The notes under the pieces were generated by a model that saw only the letters and a program-made list of their open reading frames with translations, made no database searches and was not told the DNA's origin. From Odiellus spinosus (Eukaryota > Arthropoda > Arachnida > Opiliones > Phalangiidae): DNA of 64,000 bases. Shown here piece by piece: positions 46,928 to 62,007 of the stretch (the first letter of the stretch is position 1; each line of letters begins with the position of its first letter). The stretch is taken from assembly GCA_963920705.1 (NCBI GenBank), contig OY987230.1, positions 1,922,001 to 1,986,000 on the forward strand, read 5' to 3'. Both the position numbers and the translations under genes were made by a program.

Positions 46928-49900
46928 AGAGCAATTAATGGACAGTTTAAATAATAAGAGTTTTCAAAAATCCGTTGAAAAACAAGAAAAATATGGCCAA
47001 TTCAAGAAATCATAGAATATCAAAATAGTCAAATTTCAGATTTTCAAAATTCGCTTTTTGATATTAGATGTTTTTTGAATTGTCCATATTTTCCATGTTT
47101 TTCAACGGATTTTCCAAAACTATTGTTTTTTAGATAGACCAAAATTTGGTCTTTCGAGTGGTCTTAATTTTGTCTAAATCGCTTAAAATTCAAAAGTTTT
47201 GTGTCCATTTGAATCCAATAATCTTGGATTTTTAAGCGTTTTTGCTTAATTTTAACCAATTTTATATTTGTCACGTTTTGGCAATTTAGACAAAACCAAA
47301 GTCATTCGAAAGAGCAATTAATGGACAGTCTAAATAATAAGAGTTTTCAAAAATCCGTTGAAAAACAAGAAAAATATGGCCAATTCAAGAAATCATAGAA
47401 TATCAAAATAGTCAAATTTCAGATTTTCAAAATTCGCTTTTTGATATTAGATGTTTTTTGAATTGTCCATATTTTCCATGTTTTTCAACGGATTTTCCAA
47501 AACTCTTGATTTTTAGATAGACCAAAATTTGGTCTTTCGAGTGGTCTTAATTTTGTCTAAATCGCTTAAAAATTAAAAGTTTTGTGTCCATTTGAATCCA
47601 ATAATCTTGGATTTTTAAGCGTTTTTGCTTAATTTTAACCAATTTTATATTTGTCACAATTTTGCAATTTAGACAAAACAAAGTCATTCGAAAGAGCAAT
47701 TAATGGACAGTTTAAATAATAAGAGTTTTCAAATATCCGTTGAAAAACATGGAAAATATGGACAATTCAAAAAACATCTAATATCAAAAAGCGAATTTTG
47801 AAAATCTGAAATTTGACTATTTTGATATTGTATGATTTCTTGAATTGGCCATATTTTTCTTGTTTTTCAACGGATTTTCCAAAACTATTGTTTTTTAGAT
47901 AGACCAAAATTTGGTCTTTCGAGTGGTCTTAATTTTGTCTAAATCGCTTAAAATTCAAAAGTTTTGTGTCCTTTTGAATCCAATAATCTTGGATTTTTAA
48001 GCGTTTTGCTTAATTTTAACCAATTTTATATTTGTCACAATTTTGCAATTTGGACAAAAACAAAGTCATTCGAAAGAGCAATTAATGGACAGTCTTAATA
48101 ATAAGAGTTTTCAAAAATCCGTTGAAAAACAAGAAAAATATGGCCAATTCAAAAAACATCTAATATCAAAAAGCGAATTTTGAAAATCTGAAATTTGACT
48201 ATTTTGATATTCTATGATTTCTTGAATTGTCCACATTTTTCTTGTTTTTCAACCGATTTTTGAAAACTCTTATTATTTAGACTGTCCATTAATTGCTCTT
48301 TCGAATGACTTTGGTTTTGTCTAAATTGCAAAATTGTTACAAATATAAAATTGGTTAAAATTAAGCAAAAACGCTTAAAAATCCAAGATTATTGGATTCA
48401 AATGGACACAAAACTTTTGAATTTTAAGCGATTTAGACAAAATTAAGACCACTCGAAAGAGCAGATATTGGTCTATCTAAAAAACAATAGTTTTGGAAAA
48501 TCCGTTGAAAAACAAGAAAAATATGGCCAATTCAAGAAATCATACAATATCAAAATAGTCAAATTTCAGATTTTAAAAATTCGCTTTTTGATATTAGATG
48601 TTTTTTGAATTGTCCATATTTTCCATGTTTTTCAACGGATTTTCCAAAACTCTTGTTTTTTAGATAGACCAATATTTGCTCTTTCGAGTGGTCTTAATTT
48701 TGTCTAAATCGCTTAAAATTCAAAAGTTTTGTGTCCATTTGAATCCAATAATCTTGGATTTTTAAGCGTTTTTGCTTAATTTTAACCAATTTTATATTTG
48801 TCACAATTTTGCAATTTAGACAAAACCAAAGTCATTCGAAAGAGCAATTAATGGACAGTCTAAATAATAAGAGTTTTCAAAAATCCGTTGAAAAACAAGA
48901 AAAATGTGGACAATTCAAGAAATCATAGAATATCAAAATAGTCAAATTTCAGATTTTCAAAATTCGCTTTTTGATATTAGATGTTTTTTGAATTGGCCAT
49001 ATTTTTCTTGTTTTCAACGGATTTTTGAAAACTCTTATTATTAAGACTGTCCATTAATTGCTCTTTCGAATGACTTTGTTTTTGTCTAAATTGCAAAATT
49101 GTGACAAATATAAAATTGGTTAAAATTAAGCAAAAACGCTTAAAAATCCAAGATTATTGGATTCAAATGGACACAAAACTTTTGATTTTTAAGCGATTTA
49201 GACAAAATTAAGACCACTCGAAAGAGCAAATATTGGTCTATCTGAAAATCAAGAGTTTTGGAAAATCCGTTGAAAAACATGGAAAATATGGACAATTCAA
49301 GAAATCATAGAATATCAAAATAGTCAAATTTCAGATTTTCAAAATTCGCTTTTTGATATTAGATGTTTTTTGAATTGTCCATATTTTCCATGTTTTTCAA
49401 CGGATTTTCCAAAACTCTTGATTTTCAGATAGACCAATATTTGCTCTTTCGAGTGGTCTTAATTTTGTCTAAATCGCTTAAAAATCAAAAGTTTTGTGTC
49501 CATTTGAATCCAATAATCTTGGATTTTTAAGCGTTTTTGCTTAATTTTAACCAATTTTATATTTGTCACAATTTTGCAATTTAGACAAAACCAAAGTCAT
49601 TCGAAAGAGCAATTAATGGACAGTTTAAATAATAAGAGTTTTCAAAAATCCGTTGAAAAACATGGAAAATATGGACAATTCAAAAAACATCTAATATCAA
49701 AAAGCGAATTTTGAAAATCTGAAATTTGACTATTTTGATATTCTATGATTTCTTGAATTGGCCATTTTTTCTTGTTTTTCAACGGATTTTTGAAAACTCT
49801 TATTATTTAGACTGTCCATTAATTGCTCTTTCGAATGACTTTGGTTTTGTCTAAATTGCAAAATTGTGACAAATATAAAATTGGTTAAAATTAAGCAAAA

Positions 49901-52900
49901 ACGCTTAAAAATCCAAGATTATTGGATTCAAATGGACACAAAACTTTTGAATTTTAAGCGATTTAGACAAAATTAAGACCACTCGAAAGACCAAATTTTG
50001 GTCTATCTAAAAAACAATAGTTTTGGAAAATCCGTGAAAAACAAGAAAAATATGGCCAATTCAAGAAATCATAGAATATCAAAATAGTCAAATTTCAGAT
50101 TTTCAAAATTCGCTTTTTGATATTAGATGTTTTTTGAATTGTCCATATTTTCCATGTTTTTCAACGGATTTTCCAAAACTCTTGATTTTCAGATAGACCA
50201 ATATTTGCTCTTTCGAGTGGTCTTAATTTTGTCTAAATCGCTTAAAAATCAAAAGTTTTGTGTCCATTTGAATCCAATAATCTTGGATTTTTAAGCGTTT
50301 TTGCTTAATTTTAACCAATTTTATATTTGTCACAATTTTGCAATTTAGACAAAAACAAAGTCATTCGAGAGAGCAATTAATGGACAGTCTTAATAATGAG
50401 AGTTTTCAAAAATCCGTTGAAAAACAAGAAAAATATGGCCAATTCAAAAAACATCTAATATCAAAAAGCGAATTTTGAAAATCTGAAATTTGACTATTTT
50501 GATATTCTATGATTTCTTGAATTGTCCACATTTTTCTTGTTTTTCAACGGATTTTTGAAAACTCTTATTATTTAGACTGTCCATTAATTGCTCTTTCGAA
50601 TGACTTTGGTTTTGTCTAAATTGCAAAATTGTGACAAATATAAAATTGGTTAAAATTAAGCAAAAACGCTTAAAAATCCAAGATTATTGGATTCAAATGG
50701 ACACAAAACTTTTGAATTTTAAGCGATTTAGACAAAATTAAGACCACTCGAAAGACCAAATTTTGGTCTATCTAAAAAACAATAGTTTTGGAAAATCCGT
50801 TGAAAAACAAGAAAAATATGGCCAATTCAAGAAATCATAGAATATCAAAAAAGTCAAATTTCAGATTTTCAAAATTCGCTTTTTGATATTAGATGTTTTT
50901 TGAATTGTCCATATTTTCCATGTTTTTCAACGGATTTTCCAAAACTCTTGATTTTCAGATAGACCAATATTTGCTCTTTCGAGTGGTCTTAATTTTGTCT
51001 AAATCGCTTAAAAATCAAAAGTTTTGTGTCCATTTGAATCCAATAATCTTGGATTTTTAAGCGTTTTTGCTTAATTTTAACCAATTTTATATTTGTCACA
51101 ATTTTGCAATTTAGACAAAAACAAAGTCATTCGAGAGAGCAATTAATGGACAGTCTTAATAATGAGAGTTTTCAAAAATCCGTTGAAAAACAAGAAAAAT
51201 ATGGCCAATTCAAAAAACATCTAATATCAAAAAGCGAATTTTGAAAATCTGAAATTTGACTATTTTGATATTCTATGATTTCTTGAATTGTCCACATTTT
51301 TCTTGTTTTTCAACGGATTTTTGAAAACTCTTATTATTTAGACTGTCCATTAATTGCTCTTTCGAATGACTTTGGTTTTGTCTAAATTGCAAAATTGTGA
51401 CAAATATAAAATTGGTTAAAATAAAGCAAAAAGCTTAAAAATCCAAGATTATTGGATTCAAATGGACACAAAACTTTTGATTTTTAAGCGATTTAGACAA
51501 AATTAAGACCACTCGAAAGAGCAAATATTGGTCTATCTGAAAATCAAGAGTTTTGGAAAATCCGTTGAAAAACATGGAAAATATGGACAATTCAAAAAAC
51601 ATCTAATATCAAAAAGCGAATTTTTAAAATCAGAAATTTGACTATTTTGATATTGTATGATTTCTTGAATTGGCCATATTTTTCTTGTTTTTCAACGGAT
51701 TTTTGAAAACTCTTATTATTTAGACTGTCCATTAATTGCTCTTTCGAATGACTTTGGTTTTGTCTAAATTGCAAAATTGTGACAAATATAAAATTGGTTA
51801 AAATTAAGCAAAAACGCTTAAAAATCCAAGATTATTGGATTCAAATGGACACAAAACTTTTGAATTTTAAGCGATTTAGACAAAATTAAGACCACTCGAA
51901 AGACCAAATTTTGGTCTATCTAAAAAACAAGAGTTTTGGAAAATCCGTTGAAAAACATGGAAAATATGGACAATTCAAAAAACATCTAATATCAAAAAGC
52001 GAATTTTGAAAATCTGAAATTTGACTATTTTGATATTCTATGATTTCTTGAATTGGCCATATTTTTCTTGTTTTTCAACGGATTTTTGAAAACTCTTATT
52101 ATTTAGACTGTCCATTAATTGCTCTTTCGAATGACTTTGGTTTTGTCTAAATTGCCAAAACGTGACAAATATAAAATTGGTTAAAATTAAGCAAAAACGC
52201 TTAAAAATCCAAGATTATTGGATTCAAATGGACACAAAACTTTTGATTTTTAAGCGATTTAGACAAAATTAAGACCACTCGAATGAGCAAATATTGGTCT
52301 ATCTAAAAAACAAGAGTTTTGGAAAATCCGTTGAAAAACATGGAAAATATGGACAATTCAAAAAACATCTAATATCAAAAAGCCAATTTTTAAAATCTGA
52401 AATTTGACTATTTTGATATTGTATGATTTCTAGAATTGGCCATATTTTTCTTGTTTTTCAACGGATTTTCCAAAACTATTAATTTTTAGATAGACCAAAA
52501 TTTGGTCTTTCGAGTGGTCTTAATTTTGTCTAAATCGCTTAAAATTCAAAAGTTTTGTGTCCATTTGAATCCATTAATCTTGGATTTTTAAGCGTTTTTG
52601 CTTAATTTTAACCAATTTTATATTTGTCACGTTTTGGCAATTTAGACAAAACCAAAGTCATTCGAAAGAGCAATTAATGGACAGTCTAAATAATAAGAGT
52701 TTTCAAAAATCCGTTGAAAAACAAGAAAAATATGGCCAATTCAAGAAATCATAGAATATCAACATAGTCAAATTTCAGATTTTCAAAATTCGCTTTTTGA
52801 TATTAGATGTTTTTTGAATTGTCCATATTTTCCATGTTTTTCAACGGATTTTCCAAAACTCTTGATTTTCAGATAGACCAATATTTGCTCTTTCGAGTGG

Positions 52901-55900
52901 TCTTAATTTTGTCTAAATCGCTTAAAAATCAAAAGTTTTGTGTCCATTTGAATCCAATAATCTTGGATTTTTAAGCGTTTTTGCTTAATTTTAACCAATT
53001 TTATATTTGTCACAATTTTGCAATTTAGACAAAAACAAAGTCATTCGAGAGAGCAATTAATGGACAGTCTTAATAATGAGAGTTTTCAAAAATCCGTTGA
53101 AAAACAAGAAAAATATGGCCAATTCAAAAAACATCTAATATCAAAAAGCGAATTTTGAAAATCTGAAATTTGACTATTTTGATATTCTATGATTTCTTGA
53201 ATTGTCCACATTTTTCTTGTTTTTCAACGGATTTTTGAAAACTCTTATTATTTAGACTGTCCATTAATTGCTCTTTCGAATGACTTTGGTTTTGTCTAAA
53301 TTGCAAAATTGTGACAAATATAAAATTGGTTAAAATAAAGCAAAAACGCTTAAAAATCCAAGATTATTGGATTCAAATGGACACAAAACTTTTGATTTTT
53401 AAGCGATTTAGACAAAATTAAGACCACTCGAAAGAGCAAATATTGGTCTATCTGAAAATCAAGAGTTTTGGAAAATCCGTTGAAAAACATGGAAAATATG
53501 GACAATTCAAAAAACATCTAATATCAAAAAGCGAATTTTTAAAATCTGAAATTTGACTATTTTGATATTGTATGATTTCTTGAATTGGCCATATTTTTCT
53601 TGTTTTTCAACGGATTTTCCAAAACTATTGTTTTTTAGATAGACCAAAATTTGGTCTTTCGAGTGGTCTTAATTTTGTCTAAATCGCTTAAAATTCAAAA
53701 GTTTTGTGTCCATTTGAATCCAATAATCTTGGATTTTTAAGCGTTTTTGCTTAATTTTAACCAATTTTATATTTGTCACAATTTTGCAATTTAGACAAAA
53801 CCAAAGTCATTCTAAAGAGCAATTAATGGACAGTCTAAATAATAAGAGTTTTCAAAAATCCGTTGAAAAACAAGAAAAATATGGCCAATTCAAGAAATCA
53901 TACAATATCAAAATAGTCAAATTTCAGATTTTCAAAATTCGCTTTTTGATATTAGATGTTTTTTGAATTGTCCATATTTTCCATGTTTTTCAACGGATTT
54001 TTGAAAACTCTTATTATTTAAACTGTCCATTAATTGCTCTTTCGAATGACTTTGTTTTGTCTAAATTGCAAAATTGTGACAAATATAAAATTGGTTAAAA
54101 TTAAGCAAAAACGCTTAAAAATCCAAGATTATTGGATTCAAATGGACACAAAACTTTTGATTTTTAAGCGATTTAGACAAAATTAAGACCACTCGAAAGA
54201 CTAAATTTTGGTCTATCTAAAAAACAAGAGTTTTGGAAAATCCGTTGAAAAACATGGAAAATATGGACAATTCAAAAAACATCTAATATCAAAAGCGAAT
54301 TTTGAAAATCTGAAATTTGACTATTTTGATATTCTATGATTTCTTGAATTGGCCATATTTTTCTTGTTTTTCAACGGATTTTTGAAAACTCTTATTATTT
54401 AGACTGTCCATTAATTGCTCTTTCGAATGACTTTGGTTTTGTCTAAATTGCAAAATTGTGACAAATATAAAATTGGTTAAAATTAAGCAAAAACGCTTAA
54501 AAATCTTAGATTATTGGATTCAAATGGACACAAAACTTTTGAATTTTAAGCGATTTAGACAAAATTAAGACCACTCGAAAGACCAAATTTTGGTCTATCT
54601 AAAAAACAAGAGTTTTGGAAAATCCGTTGAAAAACATGGAAAATATGGACAATTCAAAAAACATCTAATATCAAAAGCGAATTTTGAAAATCTGAAATTT
54701 GACTATTTTGATATTCTATGATTTCTTGAATTGGCCATATTTTTCTTGTTTTTCAACGGATTTTTGAAAACTCTTATTATTTAGACTGTCCATTAATTGC
54801 TCTTTGGAATGACTTTGGTTTTGTCTAAATTGCCAAAACGTGACAAATATAAAATTGGTTAAAATTAAGCAAAAACGCTTAAAAATCCAAGATTATTGGA
54901 TTCAAATGGACACAAAACTTTTGATTTTTAAGCGATTTAGACAAAATTAAGACCACTCGAATGAGCAAATATTGGTCTATCTAAAAAACAAGAGTTTTGG
55001 AAAATCCGTTGAAAAACATGGAAAATATGGACAATTCAAAAAACATCTAATATCAAAAAGCGAATTTTGAAAATCTGAAATTTGACTATTTTGATATTGT
55101 ATGATTTATTGAATTGGCCATATTTTTCTTGTTTTTCAACGGATTTTCCAAAACTATTGTTTTTTAGATAGACCAAAATTTGGTCTTTCGAGTGGTCTTA
55201 ATTTTGTCTAAATCGCTTAAAATTCAAAAGTTTTGTGTCCATTTGAATCCAATAATCTTGGATTTTTAAGCGTTTTTGCTTAATTTTAACCAATTTTATA
55301 TTTGTCACGTTTTGGCAATTTAGACAAAACCAAAGTCATTCTAAAGAGCAATTAATGGACAGTCTAAATAATAAGAGTTTTCAAAAATCCGTTGAAAAAC
55401 AAGAAAAATATGGCCAATTCAAGAAATCATAGAATATCAAAATAGTCAAATTTCAGATTTTCAAAATTCGCTTTTTGATATTAGATGTTTTTTGAATTGT
55501 CCATATTTTCCATGTTTTTCAACGGATTTTCCAAAACTCTTGTTTGTTAGATAGACCAAAATTTGGTCTTTCGAGTGGTCTTAATTTTGTCTAAATCGCT
55601 TAAAAATCAAAAGTTTTGTGTCCATTTGAATCCAATAATCTTGGATTTTTAAGCGTTTTTGCTTAATTTTAACCAATTTTATATTTGTCACAATTTTGCA
55701 ATTTAGACAAAACAAAGTCATTCGAAAGAGCAATTAATGTACAGTTTAAATAATAAGAGTTTTCAGAAATCCGTTGAAAAACAAGAAAAATATGGCCAAT
55801 TCAAGAAATCATAGAATATCAAAATAGTCAAATTTCAGATTTTCAAAATTCGCTTTTTGATATTAGATGTTTTTTGAATTGTCCATATTTTCCATGTTTT

Positions 55901-57703
55901 TCAACGGATTTTTGAAAACTCTTATTATTTAAACTGTCCATTAATTGCTCTTTCGAATGACTTTGGTTTTGTCTAAATTGCAAAATTGTGACAAATATAA
56001 AATTGGTTAAAATTAAGCAAAAACGCTTAAAAATCCAAGATTATTGGATTCAAATGGACACAAAACTTTTGATTTTTAAGCGATTTAGACAAAATTAAGA
56101 CCACTCGAAAGAGCAAATATTGGTCTATCTGAAAATCAAGAGTTTTGGAAAATCCGTCGAAAAACATGGAAAATATGGACAATTCAAAAAACATCTAATA
56201 TCAAAAAGCGAATTTTTAAAATCTGAAATTTGACTATTTTGATATTGTATGATTTCTTGAATTGGCCATATTTTTCTTGTTTTTCAACGGATTTTCCAAA
56301 ACTATTGTTTTTTAGATAGACCAAAATTTGGTCTTTCGAGTGGTCTTAATTTTGTCTAAATCGCTTAAAATTCAAAAGTTTTGTGTCCATTTGAATCCAA
56401 TAATCTTGGATTTTTAAGCGTTTTTGCTTAATTTTAACCAATTTTATATTTGTCACAATTTTGCAATTTAGACAAAACCAAAGTCATTCGAAGGAGCAAT
56501 TAATGGACAGTCTAAATAATAAGTGTTTTCAAAAATCCGTTGAAAAACAAGAAAAATATGGCCAATTCAAGAAATCATAGAATATCAAAATAGTCAAATT
56601 TCAGATTTTCAAAATTCGCTTTTTGATATTAGATGTTTTTTGAATTGTCCATATTTTCCATGTTTTTCAACTGATTTTCCAAAACTATTGTTTTTTAGAT
56701 AGACCAAAATTTGGTCTTTCGAGTGGTCTTAATTTTGTCTAAATCGCTTAAAAATCAAAAGTTTTGTGTCCATTTGAATCCAATAATCTTGGATTTTTAA
56801 GCGTTTTTGCTTAATTTTAACCAATTTTATATTTGTCACAATTTTGCAATTTAGACAAAACCAAAGTCATTCGAAAGAGCAATTAATGGACAGTTTAAAT
56901 AATAAGAGTTTTCAAAAATCCGTTGAAAAACATGGAAAATATGGCCAATTCAAGAAATCATAGAATATCAAAATAGTCAAATTTCAGATTTTCAAAATTC
57001 GCTTTTTGATATTAGATGTTTTTTGAATTGTCCATATTTTCCATGTTTTTCAACGGATTTTCCAAAACTCTTGTTTTTTTAGATAGACCAAAATTTGGTC
57101 TTTCGAGTGGTCTTAATTTTGTCTAAATCGCTTAAAAATCAAAAGTTTTGTGTCCATTTGAATCCAATAATCTTGGATTTTTAAGCGTTTTTGCTTAATT
57201 TTAACCAATTTTATATTTGTCACAATTTTGCAATTTAGACAAAACCAAAGTCATTCGAAAGAGCAATTAATGGACAGTTTAAATAATAAGAGTTTTCAAA
57301 AATCCGTTGAAAAACATGGAAAATATGGACAATTCAAAAAACATCTAATATCAAAAAGCGAATTTTGAAAATCTGAAATTTGACTATTTTGATATTGTAT
57401 GATTTCTTGAATTGGCCATATTTTTCTTGTTTTTCAACGGATTTTCCAAAACTATTGTTTTTTAGATAGACCAAAATTTGGTCTTTCGAGTGGTCTTAAT
57501 TTTGTCTAAATCGCTTAAAATTCAAAAGTTTTGTGTCCATTTGAATCCAATAATCTTGGATTTTTAAGCGTTTTTGCTTAATTTTAACCTATTTTATATT
57601 TGTCACGTTTTGGCAATTTAGACAAAACCAAAGTCATTCGAAAGAGCAATTAATGGACAGTCTAAATAATAAGAGTTTTCAAAAATCCGTTGAAAAACAA
57701 GAA
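46928..57703. repeat. 28-monomer block, right copy of the 10.8-kb duplication
   Basis: Monomers 124-151 repeat the orientation order of monomers 57-84 exactly. Differences I noticed are c to t at 47574 (against 21926), tt for ag at 51299-51300 (against 25651-25652), g for c at 54806 (against 29158), a for t at 57221 (against 31573) and t for a near 57590 (against 31942): six bases in about 10.8 kb. After about 57703 the copies part within a linker. A by-eye count may have missed some changes. Confidence 0.93.
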
Positions 57704-60700
57704 AAATATGGCCAATTCAAGAAATCATAGAATATCAAAATAGTCAAATTTCAGATTTTCAAAATTCGCTTTTTGATATTAGATGTTTTTTGAATTGTCC
57801 ATATTTTCCATGTTTTTCAACGGATTTTCCAAAACTCTTGTTTTTTAGATAGAGCAATATTTGCTCTTTCGAGTGGTCTTAATTTTGTCTAAATCGCTTA
57901 AAAATCAAAAGTTTTGTGTCCATTTGAATCCAATAATCTTGGATTTTTAAGCGTTTTTGCTTAATTTTAACCAATTTTATATTTGTCACAATTTTGCAAT
58001 TTAGACAAAACCAAAGTCATTCGAAAGAGCAATTAATGGACAGTTTAAATAATAAGAGTTTTCAAAAATCCGTTGAAAAACATGGAAAATATGGACAATT
58101 CAAAAAACATCTAATATCAAAAAGCGAATTTTGAAAATCTGAAATTTGACTATTTTGATATTCTATGATTTCTTGAATTGGCCATATTTTTCTTGTTTTT
58201 CAACGGATTTTTGAAAACTCTTATTATTTAGACTGTCCATTAATTGCTCTTTCGAATGACTTTGGTTTTGCCTAAATTGCCAAAACGTGACAATTATAAA
58301 ATTGGTTAAAATTAAGCAAAAACGCTTAAAAATCCAAGATTATTGGATTCAAATGGACACAAAACTTTTGAATTTTAAGCGATTTAGACAAAATTAAAAC
58401 CACTCGAAAGACCAAATTTTGGTCTATCTAAAAAACAATAGTTTTGGAAAATCCGTTGAAAAACAAGAAAAATATGGCCAATTCAAGAAATCATACAATA
58501 TCAAAATAGTCAAATTTCAGATTTTCAAAATTCGCTTTTTGATATTAGATGTTTTTTGAATTGTCCATATTTTCCATGTTTTTCAGCGGATTTTCCAAAA
58601 CTCTTGTTTTTTAGATAGACCAATATTTGCTCTTTCGAGTGGTCTTAATTTTGTCTAAATCGCTTAAAAATCAAAAGTTTTGTGTCCATTTGAATCCAAT
58701 AATCTTGGATTTTTAAGCGTTTTTGCTTTATTTTAACCAATTTTATATTTGTCACAATTTTGCAATTTAGACAAAACCAAAGTCATTCGAAAGAGCAATT
58801 AATGGACAGTTTAAATAATAAGAGTTTTCAAAAATCCGTTGAAAAACATGGAAAATATGGACAATTCAAAAAACATCTAATATCAAAAAGCGAATTTTGA
58901 AAATCTGAAATTTGACTATTTTGATATTCTATGATTTCTTGAATTGGCCATATTTTTCTTGTTTTTCAACGGATTTTCCAAAACTATTGTTTTTTAGATA
59001 GACCAAAATTTGGTCTTTCGAGTGGTCTTAATTTTGTCTAAATCGCTTAAAATTCAAAAGTTTTGTGTCCATTTGAATCCAATAATCTTGGATTTTTAAG
59101 CGTTTTTGCTTAATTTTAACCAATTTTATATTTGTCACAATTTTGCAATTTAGACAAAACCAAAGTCATTCGAAAGAGCAATTAATGGACAGTCTAAATA
59201 ATAAGAGTTTTCAAAAATCCGTTGAAAAACAAGAAAAATATGGCCAATTCAAGAAATCATAGAATATCAAAATAGTCAAATTTCAGATTTTCAAAATTCG
59301 CTTTTTGATATTAGATGTTTTTTGAATTGTCCATATTTTCCATGTTTTTCAACGGATTTTTGAAAACTCTTATTATTTAAACTGTCCATTAATTGCTCTT
59401 TCGAATGACTTTGGTTTTGTCTAAATTGCAAAATTGTGACAAATATAAAATTGGTTAAAATTAAGCAAAAACGCTTAAAAATCCAAGATTATTGGATTCA
59501 AATGGACACAAAACTTTTGATTTTTAAGCGATTTAGACAAAATTAAGACCACTCGAAAGAGCAAATATTGCTCTATCTAAAAAACAAGAGTTTTGGAAAA
59601 TCCGTTGAAAAACATGGAAAATATGGACAATTCAAAAAACATCTAATATCAAAAAGCGAATTTTGAAAATCTGAAATTTGACTATTTTGATATTCTATGA
59701 TTTCTTGAATTGGCCATATTTTTCTTGTTTTTCAACGGATTTTTGAAAATTCTTATTATTTAGACTGTCCATTAATTGCTCTTTCGAATGACTTTGGTTT
59801 TGTCTAAATTGCCAAAACGTGACAAATATAAAATTGGTTAAAATTAAGCAAAAACGCTTAAAAATCCAAGATTATTGGATTCAAATGGACACAAAACGTT
59901 TGAATTTTAAGCGATTTAGACAAAATTAAGACCACTCGAAAGACCAAATTTTGGTCTATCTAAAAAACAATAGTTTTGGAAAATCCGTTGAAAAACAAGA
60001 AAAATATGGCCAATTCAAGAAATCATACAATATCAAAATAGTCAAATTTCAGATTTTCAAAATTCGCTTTTTGATATTAGATGTTTTTTGAATTGTCCAT
60101 ATTTTCCATGTTTTTCAACGGATTTTTGAAAACTCTTATTATTTAAACTGTCCATTAATTGCTCTTTCGAATGACTTTGGTTTTGTCTATATTGCAAAAT
60201 TGTGACAAATATAAAATTGGTTAAAATTAAGCAAAAACGCTTAAAAATCCAAGATTATTGGATTCAAATGGACACAAAACTTTTGATTTTTAAGCGATTT
60301 AGACAAAATTAAGACCACTCGAAAGACCAAATTTTGGTTTATCTAAAAAACAAGAGTTTTGGAAAATCCGTTGAAAAACATGGAAAATATGGACAATTCA
60401 AAAAACATCTAATATCAAAAAGCGAATTTTAAAAATCTGAAATTTGACTATTTTGATATTCTATGATTTCTTGAATTGGCCATATTTTCCATGTTTTTCA
60501 ACGGATTTTCCAAAACTCTTGATTTGCAGATAGACCAATATTTGCTCTTTCGAGTGGTCTTAATTTTGTCTAAATCGCTTAAAAATCAAAAGTTTTGTGT
60601 CCATTTGAATCCAATAATCTTGGATTTTTAAGCGTTTTTGCTTAATTTTAACCAATTTTATATTTGTCACGTTTTGGCAATTTAGACAAAACCAAAGTCA

Positions 60701-62007
60701 TTCGAAAGAGCAATTAATGGACAGTCTAAATAATAAGAGTTTTCAAAAATCCGTTGAAAAACAAGAAAAATGTGGACAATTCAAGAAATCATAGAATATC
60801 AAAATAGTCAAATTTCAGATTTTCAAAATTCGCTTTTTGATATTAGATGTTTTTTGAATTGGCCATATTTTTCTTGTTTTTCAACGGATTTTTGAAAACT
60901 CTTATTATTAAGACTGTCCATTAATTGCTCTTTCGAATGACTTTGTTTTTGTCTAAATTGCAAAATGATGACAAATATAAAATTGGTTAAAATTAAGCAA
61001 AAACGCTTAAAAATCCAAGATTATTGGATTCAAATGGACACAAAACTTTTGATTTTTAAGCGATTTAGACAAAATTAAGACCACTCGAAAGAGCAAATAT
61101 TGGTCTATCTGCAAATCAAGAGTTTTGGAAAATCCGTTGAAAAACATGGAAAATATGGACAATTCAAAAAACATCTAATATCAAAAAGCGAATTTTGAAA
61201 ATCTGAAATTTGACTATTTTGATATTCTATGATTTCTTGAATTGGCCATATTTTTCTTGTTTTTCAACGGATTTTCCAAAACTATTGTTCTTTAGATAGA
61301 CCAAAATTTGGTCTTTCGAGTGGTCTTAATTTTGTCTAAATCGCTTAAAATTCAAAAGTTTTGTGTCCATTTGAATCCAATAATCTTGGATTTTTAAGCG
61401 TTTTTGCTTAATTTTAACCAATTTTATATTTGTCACAATTTTGCAATTTAGACAAAACCAAAGTCATTCGAAAGAGCAATTAATGGACAGTTTAAATAAT
61501 AAGAGTTTTCAAAAATCCGTTGAAAAACAAGAAAAATATGGCCAATTCAAGAAATCATAGAATATCAAAATAGTCAAATTTCAGATTTTCAAAATTCGCT
61601 TTTTGATATTAGATGTTTTTTGAATTGTCCATATTTTCCATGTTTTTCAACGGATTTTCCAAAACTCTTGTTTTTTAGATAGAACAATATTTGCTCTTTC
61701 GAGTGGTCTTAATTTTGTCTAAATCGCTTAAAAATCAAAAGTTTTGTGTCCATTTGAATCCAATAATCTTGGATTTTTAAGCGTTTTTGCTTAATTTTAA
61801 CCAATTTTATATTTGTCACAATTTTGCAATTTAGACAAAACCAAAGTCATTCGAAAGAGCAATTAATGGACAGTTTAAATAATAAGTGTTTTCAAAAATC
61901 CGTTGAAAAACATGGAAAATATGGACAATTCAAAAAACATCTAATATCAAAAAGCGAATTTTGAAAATCTGAAATTTGACTATTTTGATATTCTATGATT
62001 TCTTGAA
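57704..62007. repeat. Mixed-orientation block, monomers 152-162
   Basis: Core orientations: + - + + - - - + - + +. It joins the right ends of the two duplications. It includes gcctaaattgcc (58269) in a minus core, the symmetric gagcaatatttgctc (57853-57867), and a plus-then-minus pair at about 60510-61110 with the reciprocal mosaic linker and ctttgtttttgtc core seen also near 16920, 19600 and 23428. Confidence 0.85.
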
